Made by a program: the position numbers and the translations under genes
Shown: positions 5,685 through 11,156 of the stretch, in pieces
How the letters are laid out: each line of letters opens with the position of its first letter
Position numbering within the stretch: the first letter of the stretch is position 1
The notes under the pieces: generated by a model
Told to the model about the DNA's origin: nothing
What the model saw: only the letters and a program-made list of their open reading frames with translations
The model's database searches: none
Assembly: GCF_030382115.1 (NCBI RefSeq)
Contig: NZ_JAUDRJ010000003.1
Span: forward strand, 3,314,831 to 3,325,986
Source of the DNA: Nostoc sp. GT001
GTDB lineage: Bacteria; Cyanobacteriota; Cyanobacteriia; Cyanobacteriales; Nostocaceae
Direction of reading: 5' to 3'
DNA length: 11,156 nucleotides

Positions 5685-7626
5685 TCACTTCCTGGGCAGA
5701 GTAGCCGAAAATCTTTTCTGCTCCTTGATTAAACAAAGTGATGCTTTGGAACCCGTTAATGGAAATAATTGCATCATCAGCAATATCTAAAATCCGTGCA
5801 AATCGGGCTTGAGAGAACCGTAATTCTCCCTGTGTTCGTTGACGTTCATCAAGTTGTGACTGCAACTGTTGATTCACCCGAATTAACTCAGCAGTGCGCT
5901 CTGCTACTCTCAATTCCAGTTCGTTGATGGCTTGTAAATTGAGAGATGAGGAAGGCAAAGAAGAATTTACTTCCCTATCTCCCCCTGCTTCCCCTGCCCC
6001 TCTGCCCCCCTGCCCCCCTGCCTCCCTACCTCCCTGCACGACACGCTGCCGCAATTTCATCCGTTCTAAGCGATTGACGATCCGGGTTACTAGTTCTGGC
6101 CCAACAATGGGCTTACTTACAAAGTCATCAGCACCAACGCTAAACACTTGATTTACCATCTCGGCATCGCTATGCACAGTCAGGAATAGAATGGGTAACT
6201 CACACCAGCGCGAATCGTTGCGTACTAATTGGCAAAGTTTTATACCACTTGTATAAGGTAATCCCACATCCAGAATCAGCATATCTGGCGTAACTATTTC
6301 CAAGATTTCCCAGAAATGACGCGGATCTTCAAGAGCGATCGCTTTTAGTCCCCAAGGACTAAGTAAGGTTTGTAAAAATGCTTGAATTTGCGGATCGTCA
6401 TCCACAACCAATATTTTAATTTCTGTATGGAGATCATTTTGCAGCGGTTGTGTGACTGTTTCTAAAACCTGTGGGGTTGGTGATGAAGATATTGCTGCTG
6501 CTTCGTTTCCGTCAATTTCCCGACGCAATAACTTTACCCAACTTTTGAGGTTGGTAATCTCAGATTGACTCAGTATTTGACCAGAACTCAGTAACAATTC
6601 GATATTGCGTGCCAATTTTGAGCCAAGAGGCAAGCCAAAAGTACCTAAAGATCCCGCCAAGGTATGCGCCTCTTTGGCTGCAAGCGATCGCAAATCGATA
6701 TTTAAACTATTTTGGTTTAAAGTTGCGATCGCTTCCTCCAGAAGCCTCACCTGCTCGTCTACCCGCCCTTGAAATCGTTGCCAAATTTCCGCAACTGCGA
6801 TTAATGTTTGCTGTTGTGATTTGAGATTGGGAACCAAAGATTTTTCACGCTCCCCTTCCCCCCTGCCCCCCTGCTCCTCTGCCCCTCTGCTCCTCTTCTC
6901 CTCTGCCCCCCTGCCCCTCTTCTCCTCTGCCCCCCTGCCCTTCTCCTCCTCTGCCAGTGGTTTCAGCCGATAGCCAATACCGTAAACTGTTTCAACCAAA
7001 TCATTGGGCGCTCCTAAAGCTTTGAGTTTGTGTCGTAACCCTTTGATATGGGTGCGAACAGCTTCTTCTTGTGGAGTGTCTTCATAACACCAAAGATGTT
7101 CTAAAATCATGCCGCAGCTAAACACTCGGCGAGTATTTCGCAAGAACAGTTCTAACAGAGCATACTCTTTGGGAGTCAGTGGCAGCAGATTTCCAGCATA
7201 CATCGCTTCACAGCTACTAGGATCTAGTCGCAACCCACCATACTCCAGCACAGGTTGCGAGGTTACGCCTTTACGACGCAACAGTGCCCGAACACGAGCA
7301 ATTAACTCTTCTGCATCAAAGGGTTTAACTACGTAGTCATCTGCGCCTGCATCTAATCCGATCGCTTTTTCATGACTACTATCGCACCCTGTCAATAACA
7401 ATATTGGCATTTGCAAATCACTAGACCGGATTTGACGACAAAGACTAATGCCATCCAGCTTGGGCAAGACTACATCTAGGAGAATTAAATCATAATCGTA
7501 AGTTTGAATAAAATTCCAAGCAGCATCTCCATCAGTGGCAACTTCAACCGCATAGTTTTGGTTAGTCAAAATGGTGGTGAGTGAATATGCACTTAACTCG
7601 TCATCTTCGACAACTAAAATTTTCAT
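5668..7626 (-). CDS. Receiver-wHTH-HPt-receiver-PAS part of a hybrid response regulator/kinase
   Basis: These 652 residues are the N-terminal part of a protein that would be about 1,030 residues if the frameshift were absent. Domains in order are: receiver 1 (1-118; Asp51, Thr79, Lys101), an OmpR/PhoB-type winged helix (about 127-224; TPKEYALLELF and YGIGYRL), a low-complexity Glu/Arg/Gly linker (226-262), an HPt domain with His321 in HTLAGSLGTFG, receiver 2 (about 403-525; Asp453, Thr483, Lys505), a Gly/Arg linker (532-552), a coiled coil (about 565-605), and the first half of a PAS domain up to the frameshift. The ATG at 7624-7626 opens the receiver as MKILVVEDD; a TTG 14 codons upstream adds nothing conserved. 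The protein joins DNA binding with phosphotransfer, so it should both relay phosphate and bind promoters. The target genes are unknown. Confidence 0.88.
   Translation of the reverse strand: MKILVVEDDELSAYSLTTILTNQNYAVEVATDGDAAWNFIQTYDYDLILLDVVLPKLDGISLCRQIRSSDLQMPILLLTGCDSSHEKAIGLDAGADDYVVKPFDAEELIARVRALLRRKGVTSQPVLEYGGLRLDPSSCEAMYAGNLLPLTPKEYALLELFLRNTRRVFSCGMILEHLWCYEDTPQEEAVRTHIKGLRHKLKALGAPNDLVETVYGIGYRLKPLAEEEKGRGAEEKRGRGAEEKRSRGAEEQGGRGEGEREKSLVPNLKSQQQTLIAVAEIWQRFQGRVDEQVRLLEEAIATLNQNSLNIDLRSLAAKEAHTLAGSLGTFGLPLGSKLARNIELLLSSGQILSQSEITNLKSWVKLLRREIDGNEAAAISSSPTPQVLETVTQPLQNDLHTEIKILVVDDDPQIQAFLQTLLSPWGLKAIALEDPRHFWEILEIVTPDMLILDVGLPYTSGIKLCQLVRNDSRWCELPILFLTVHSDAEMVNQVFSVGADDFVSKPIVGPELVTRIVNRLERMKLRQRVVQGGREAGGQGGRGAGEAGGDREVNSSLPSSSLNLQAINELELRVAERTAELIRVNQQLQSQLDERQRTQGELRFSQARFARILDIADDAIISINGFQSITLFNQGAEKIFGYSAQEVIGQGA
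5971..6033. repeat. In-frame C+T-rich simple repeat (second linker)
   Basis: Runs of CCCCCTG and CTCC units on the plus strand encode a Gly/Arg/Ala/Glu linker (about residues 532-552) between the second receiver and the coiled coil. The tract has the look of an intergenic simple repeat, yet its frame is open. Confidence 0.7.
6841..6951. repeat. In-frame minisatellite-like repeat (first linker)
   Basis: Four imperfect copies of a 21-24-base C+T-rich unit (CCCCTCTGC, CTCCTCTTCT and variants) encode repeated EEKRGRGA-type octads at residues 226-262, between the winged helix and the HPt domain. The copy number is likely to vary between strains. Confidence 0.75.
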
Positions 7627-7802
7627 GTTAAAAGGTTTCCAAGTTAAAATGGATATCACAGATAACAATTAATAAGCTTAAATGGCAAGTTTAATATAAT
7701 ATCAATACTTAATTTTAAAACATCTTCCAAAAGGTTTATATTTGCAGTTCAAAATCATTAACAAATATCAATATTGATTAATTTTAATTGGATTTTTTAG
7801 CT

Positions 7803-7820
7803 ATCTGCTAAGGAGCAGAT
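7803..7820. repeat. Perfect 7-bp hairpin in the two-component gene upstream region
   Basis: ATCTGCT (7803-7809) and AGCAGAT (7814-7820) flank the loop AAGG. There is no T-tract on the correct side for either strand. It lies about 180 bases upstream of the hybrid regulator gene and could be an operator or a repeat; the function cannot be told. Confidence 0.35.
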
Positions 7821-7892
7821 GGTATGGAGAAAAGAAGCATTTTCCAGACATTACCTTTATACTACCTTACTTACAAGTTTTTCTAGTACAGA

Positions 7893-8068
7893 GAGGCTCA
7901 GATCCCGAACTTTTTCAAGAAGCCGCTCCAGTTCCCCTTCTCCCAATATGGTAGAAGGGGTTAGGGGATGAGGGCAACTCGAAAACCCTTTTAAAATCTC
8001 GTTTTCAGCCTTTGGCTGGAAATGCTACTCAAAAGCGGCTCTGCCGCGAGTTCGGGAGGTGGAGCCTC
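7893..8068. mobile_element. MITE-like palindromic element with terminal inverted repeats
   Basis: Three nested arms pair in order. GAGGCTC (7893-7899) pairs with GAGCCTC (8062-8068), TCCCGAACT (7903-7911) with AGTTCGGGA (8049-8057), and AGCCGCT (7921-7927) with AGCGGCT (8034-8040). Inside are two smaller hairpins: CCCCTTCT/AGAAGGGG (about 7935-7961) and CAGCC/GGCTG (about 8006-8018). There is no reading frame of note, so it would be non-autonomous or a structured RNA element. Bases 8078-8104 just outside resemble another common Nostoc repeat (GCATTCC...GACT...AACGAG) in degenerate form. No target duplication is evident. Confidence 0.5.
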
Positions 8069-8159
8069 AATTAGGGGCATTCCAAGTCGGAGACTCTTAA
8101 CGAGATAATTTGCTAAAAGCTTTTTCTAGACTGGCTTTAACCTGAAGTTGACACCAATG

Positions 8160-8175
8160 GTACAGCTAGCTGTAC
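8160..8175. repeat. Perfect 16-bp palindrome
   Basis: GTACAGCTAGCTGTAC is its own reverse complement. It is followed by GCCCCTACAG, which makes it look like one side of the common cyanobacterial repeat built around TGTAGGGGC and its complement. It lies about 170 bases upstream of the NIL-ferredoxin start, so an operator role is also possible. Confidence 0.5.
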
Positions 8176-8346
8176 GCCCCTACAGCCGATTATATGTTGT
8201 AAAGATTTTTGGAAATGGTGCTATGTATGTTGATGAGGTCGGAGCAGTGTCTTTCTCTTGCCTTGGTCGTTCGTGCAACTCACCGTAAAAAAGGACTGAT
8301 AAAACTCTCAATACGCTACAACAGAAAAAAACCCTCTGCTAAATCT

Positions 8347-8751
8347 GTGAAAAAACGAGTAACACTCACCTTCCCGAAACGCGCCGTGCAAATGCCAGTC
8401 ACTTACGTACTGGCCAAAGATTTCAACGTCGCCGCCAATATTATCCGCGCCCAAGTTGCCCCAAATCAAATTGGCAAACTGGTAGTGGAATTATCGGGAG
8501 ACATCGATCAATTAGATGCGGCGATCGAGTGGATGCGATCGCGTAATGTTAATGTTTCTTCGACATTAGGCGAAATTGCGATCGACGAGGATGTATGTGT
8601 CCACTGTGGCTTGTGTACTGGGGTTTGTCCTACCGAAGCCCTCACCCTCCAGCCAGAGACGTACAAGTTGACATTCACGCGATCGCGCTGTATCGTCTGC
8701 GAACAGTGTATCCCCAGCTGTCCCGTACAGGCAATTTCTACTAACATTTAA
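8347..8751 (+). CDS. NIL domain / 2x[4Fe-4S] ferredoxin-like protein
   Basis: This 134-residue cytoplasmic protein has two parts. Residues 1-75 form a NIL domain, the small ACT-like fold also found at the end of methionine-transporter ATPases (KKRVTLTFP at the start, IGKLVVELSGDIDQL in the middle). Residues 76-134 form a bacterial-type ferredoxin with two complete CxxCxxCxxxCP motifs: Cys84, 87, 90, 94 and Cys115, 118, 121, 125. Archaeal NIL-ferredoxin proteins have been linked to homocysteine formation, so a sulfur-amino-acid or electron-transfer role is a reasonable guess, but not established here. The chosen start is a GTG, because family members begin at KKRVTLTF; the frame stays open upstream to 8209, but those 46 codons look unlike the family. 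No clear ribosome site is seen. It converges on the DUF3616 gene with a 30-base spacer. Confidence 0.88.
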   Translation: MKKRVTLTFPKRAVQMPVTYVLAKDFNVAANIIRAQVAPNQIGKLVVELSGDIDQLDAAIEWMRSRNVNVSSTLGEIAIDEDVCVHCGLCTGVCPTEALTLQPETYKLTFTRSRCIVCEQCIPSCPVQAISTNI

Positions 8752-8778
8752 CAATCTAAAATCCCAAATCCAAGATTG
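8752..8778. terminator. Short hairpin between convergent genes
   Basis: CAATCT (8752-8757) pairs with AGATTG (8773-8778) across the 30-base gap between the NIL-ferredoxin and DUF3616 stop codons. It is weak, A+T-rich and lacks a T-tract. It may be a shared terminator or just a copy of the common CAATCTAAAATCC-type spacer repeat. Confidence 0.35.
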
Positions 8779-8781
8779 AAG

Positions 8782-9849
8782 TTAGCCCAACTTAAACACA
8801 TCCGCCATTACACCACCATCAGCCACCAGCCTACTTTTTGCTGGAGAGTCATAAACTACCAATAGCGAAGGTATACCAGCTACATCCTGAAACAGCGTCA
8901 TTCCCTCAGCATGATCTTCCCGATTCCCATAAGGAATATCTTGCACAAAATCGGGATTGCTGAAGACATTTTCTCGCAAATTCACACCATTTACCCAGCG
9001 ATAAACTTGCACGGACCCATCTAAATCCATCGTTGGGCCAGCTAAAATCAACAAGTCTTTATCATCTACATACAAATCCCGAATTCCTAAACCATTCAAC
9101 CAGATAAAATGCTTTTTATATAACTCCTGCAATTCTCCAATTTGCTTTAGTTTCATCAGTCCAGGGGTAGAATCTTCTAACTCTATTTCCAGTACCATAG
9201 CCCAACCCCGCAACACAGGCCCGCGCAAACCCAGAAAGACGCGGTTTTGATAAATACCTATTCCTTCAATATCAAAGCCATTATCCTTTCCGGGAATTGC
9301 TGCCTGAATAAACAAGCCTAAATGATCGTCATTTGCTAAAGCTGTCATCAGCACGTTACCCTGATTTGTCACCTCTAATTTAGCGGCATTCAATTGCACA
9401 TCTGGCTTTTGGGGATGTGGACAAGATGAGAATAGCTTACCGTCTATTAGAGGAATTCGTCCTAAAACGTAACGGTTAGGTTCTGATTCAATTTTTCCGA
9501 GCCTTTTCAAGTTTTTGGCATCTGTATTTTCAGGTTTGATTTTTTTGCGTTTGTAGCTGTGAGAACCAACAAACCATAAGTAATTATCAGCGTAAGCCAG
9601 TCCTTCTATATCTATTTCTTTGTCTTCTGGTGCAGGTAAACTGAGAAATTCTGCTACTCTAAATTGTTGATGATCTGTAAAATTATCAGTATCAACCAAA
9701 GATAAACGCTCAATAGTAGAGATTTCATCTGACCCTAACCATAAATACTTTTGATGTGTTAGCAGCACTGCTGATAAGTCTTCTCTATGTTCTTTAAAGG
9801 AATCTACAAAAGTCAATAAAACTTGATTTAGCAAATTTAACTTTGGCAT
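8782..9849 (-). CDS. DUF3616 family protein, probable beta-propeller
   Basis: The product is a 355-residue protein without signal peptide or membrane helices. It matches DUF3616 by overall pattern: repeated strand segments such as KYLWLGSDE, NYLWFVGSH and RVFLGLRGPVLRG, with the recurring motif D-I-E-G near residues 80-83 and again near 194, and a related HAEG near 313. These repeats are what one expects from blades of a beta-propeller, with the acidic EG loops on one face. The biochemical role of the family is unknown to me; sugar-related or phosphoester hydrolysis would be guesses. The ATG at 9847-9849 has no clear Shine-Dalgarno, but a TATAAT lies about 12 bases upstream on the minus strand, so the transcript may have a very short leader. 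It is divergent from the CHAD gene. Confidence 0.8.
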   Translation of the reverse strand: MPKLNLLNQVLLTFVDSFKEHREDLSAVLLTHQKYLWLGSDEISTIERLSLVDTDNFTDHQQFRVAEFLSLPAPEDKEIDIEGLAYADNYLWFVGSHSYKRKKIKPENTDAKNLKRLGKIESEPNRYVLGRIPLIDGKLFSSCPHPQKPDVQLNAAKLEVTNQGNVLMTALANDDHLGLFIQAAIPGKDNGFDIEGIGIYQNRVFLGLRGPVLRGWAMVLEIELEDSTPGLMKLKQIGELQELYKKHFIWLNGLGIRDLYVDDKDLLILAGPTMDLDGSVQVYRWVNGVNLRENVFSNPDFVQDIPYGNREDHAEGMTLFQDVAGIPSLLVVYDSPAKSRLVADGGVMADVFKLG

Positions 9850-9883
9850 TTTAAATTATATTGAGAGTTGCAAAAATGTTAGC

Positions 9884-9900
9884 CATGCTATTATAGTATG
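9884..9900. promoter_or_regulatory. Candidate operator palindrome in the divergent DUF3616/CHAD spacer
   Basis: CATGCTATTATAGTATG is a 17-base near-perfect palindrome around a central T, with one G-T position. It sits 35 bases upstream of the DUF3616 start, between divergent genes. An operator is possible, but A+T-rich palindromes arise easily by chance. The rest of the 273-base spacer is A+T-rich without other clear signals. Confidence 0.3.
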
Positions 9901-10093
9901 TGATTTCATGGCATAAATATAGCTGATATCAAGTTGACGGGGTGAACTGCGATTTCAACCTTTGTATAGATATTGCATGTTTATAGAAGAGTATGCAACT
10001 ATCAATCGTCATAAGCATATCTGCCAATACTCATAACATAAAAAATATGAAAAGTAGATGTAAATTTTTAAATAATGTTGTTATTATGCAAGA

Positions 10094-10105
10094 ACCTCAT
10101 GAGGT
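10094..10105. promoter_or_regulatory. 12-bp palindrome just upstream of the CHAD gene
   Basis: ACCTCATGAGGT is perfectly self-complementary and contains the only GAGG-like ribosome-site candidate (10101-10104) before the CHAD start, though 18 bases is far for that role. It could be a protein-binding site or a fortuitous palindrome. Confidence 0.3.
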
Positions 10106-10122
10106 AATCATTCAGACCAATT

Positions 10123-11106
10123 ATGAAATTAGCCACACAACCTACAGTAAAAACTCTCGGTGACTACGCCTACCAAGCGATTGAAAAACACTTTAAGAAA
10201 ACCTTGAAGTGGGAAAAATCAGTAAAGAAAGATGAAGATCCAGAAGCGCTGCACCAAATGCGAGTGGGAATGCGCCGCCTACGGACAGCGGTAACTCGGT
10301 TTGGGATAGCGGTGGATGTGTCGAAACCAATCAGCGATAAAAATATCGGTAAAATAGCCCGTCGTCTTGGTAATCTGCGAGATTTAGACGTACTTAAAGA
10401 AAGTTTGGAAAACACTTATAAACCAAACTTACCCCGCAAAGAGCAAGAATCTCTGCAAACAGCTTTTACAGCTTTGGCGAAACAACGTGAAGATGTAGAA
10501 TCGAGTGTGCAGAAAACATTAAATGATGAATCTTACAAGTCTTTAAAAGATGCATTGGATAAGTGGTTAGAGAAACCCAACTATCAACCTTTGGCATCTA
10601 TTGCTATTGGGCAAGTGCTACCAGACTTACTTTTACCAGAAGTGAGTAATTTCTTTCTGCATCCGGGTTGGCTAGTTGGGACTGAAGTTGTAGAATCAGA
10701 AGTGAAAATCCAGAAAAACTGGAAAGCAAAAAAGATAGAAAAACAACTGACAACAGAAGGTGAAAGTCTTCATAGTTTGCGAAAAGAAGCTAAACGTATA
10801 CGCTACCAGATGGAGTTATTTACTGACTTATATGGCGAGTCTTACGCAGCTTATATTACAGATGTGAAAAGTATCCAAGAAATTTTGGGTACGATGCAAG
10901 ATAGTGCCGTTTTAACTGACTGGCTAGCAGATGTATACAAGTCAGAAATTCAGACTGAGTTGCCCACCCTTGCTAATTTGTTAACAGAGAATCGTTACCA
11001 GTCGTGGCAGCAATGGCAACCTTTGCAAGAACGGTATCTGAAAACTGAAACCAGACATAGTTTTCATTTAACAATACTGCACCCGCTTTCAGGAGTAATC
11101 AGTTAA
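10123..11106 (+). CDS. CHAD domain protein, likely polyphosphate-binding
   Basis: This 327-residue protein is built of one CHAD domain: two helical-bundle halves rich in conserved His and basic residues. The first half has LHQMRVGMRRLRTAVTRF from residue 43 (His44, Arg47, Arg51, Arg52, Arg54) and RRLGNLRDLDVL. The second half repeats the pattern with LHSLRKEAKRIRYQMELF near 217-234 and LGTMQDSAVLTDW. CHAD proteins bind inorganic polyphosphate through these basic surfaces and often locate to polyphosphate granules; that role is taken from the family. There is no attached CYTH triphosphatase domain, so it is a stand-alone CHAD of normal length. The ATG lacks a well-spaced Shine-Dalgarno. It is divergent from the DUF3616 gene, and no polyphosphate kinase or phosphatase lies in the window. 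Confidence 0.9.
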   Translation: MKLATQPTVKTLGDYAYQAIEKHFKKTLKWEKSVKKDEDPEALHQMRVGMRRLRTAVTRFGIAVDVSKPISDKNIGKIARRLGNLRDLDVLKESLENTYKPNLPRKEQESLQTAFTALAKQREDVESSVQKTLNDESYKSLKDALDKWLEKPNYQPLASIAIGQVLPDLLLPEVSNFFLHPGWLVGTEVVESEVKIQKNWKAKKIEKQLTTEGESLHSLRKEAKRIRYQMELFTDLYGESYAAYITDVKSIQEILGTMQDSAVLTDWLADVYKSEIQTELPTLANLLTENRYQSWQQWQPLQERYLKTETRHSFHLTILHPLSGVIS

Positions 11107-11156
11107 AAGTTACTTTTGATTGAGAAAGGATTGAACTAACGAAGAGATAATTGATA

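Noticed and set aside
5894..6151. 85-codon plus-strand open frame rich in Pro
   Set aside because: It is the antisense shadow of the repeat linker in the hybrid regulator gene.
10086..10163. 25-codon frame overlapping the CHAD start
   Set aside because: It has no ribosome site and no special composition, so there is no support for translational control.

Overview
The window reads as chromosomal DNA from a filamentous, Nostoc-like cyanobacterium. The evidence is about eleven copies of the HIP1 octamer GCGATCGC spread over genes and spacers, A+T-rich spacers, C+T-rich simple repeats and small palindromic repeats of the kind common in Nostocales, and protein families typical of that group (NIL-domain ferredoxin, DUF3616, CHAD, large multi-domain response regulator/kinases). 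I cannot name the species. There is no tRNA, rRNA, CRISPR array or intact insertion sequence.

Layout. A zinc-ribbon membrane protein lies on the minus strand (17-511). A long plus-strand leader (about 866-1329) precedes a stand-alone type I beta DAHP synthase (1330-2199), the first enzyme of aromatic amino acid synthesis. A small secreted protein follows (2529-2885) and converges on a minus-strand di-iron fatty-acid hydroxylase/sterol desaturase family gene (2986-3744). After an A+T-rich spacer comes a minus-strand two-component block (4181-7626): a receiver-wHTH-HPt-receiver-PAS-histidine kinase that is split by an apparent single-base frameshift in its PAS domain, and an overlapping single-domain response regulator. 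A repeat-rich spacer (7627-8346) leads to a NIL/4Fe-4S ferredoxin (8347-8751), which converges on a DUF3616 gene (8782-9849, minus). A CHAD gene (10123-11106) is divergent from the DUF3616 gene.

Main discovery. The DAHP synthase leader has the layout of classical ribosome-mediated transcription attenuation. A 13-residue reading frame with a Shine-Dalgarno (MTYFISWFYGFYF, 8 of 13 residues Phe, Tyr or Trp) stops one base before a set of mutually exclusive RNA stems: 1:2, an 8-bp antiterminator 2:3, and an 8-bp terminator 3:4 followed by six U. The enzyme itself has no room for an N-terminal feedback domain, so attenuation could be the main sensor of aromatic amino acid supply. About 20 bases upstream of the leader peptide, a second terminator shares four bases with an 11-bp structured stem, which suggests a second, unknown control point or a separate small RNA.

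Other points of interest are the frameshifted phosphorelay protein, with two in-frame simple-repeat linkers that resemble intergenic repeats, and a roughly 176-bp palindromic, MITE-like element upstream of the NIL-ferredoxin gene.
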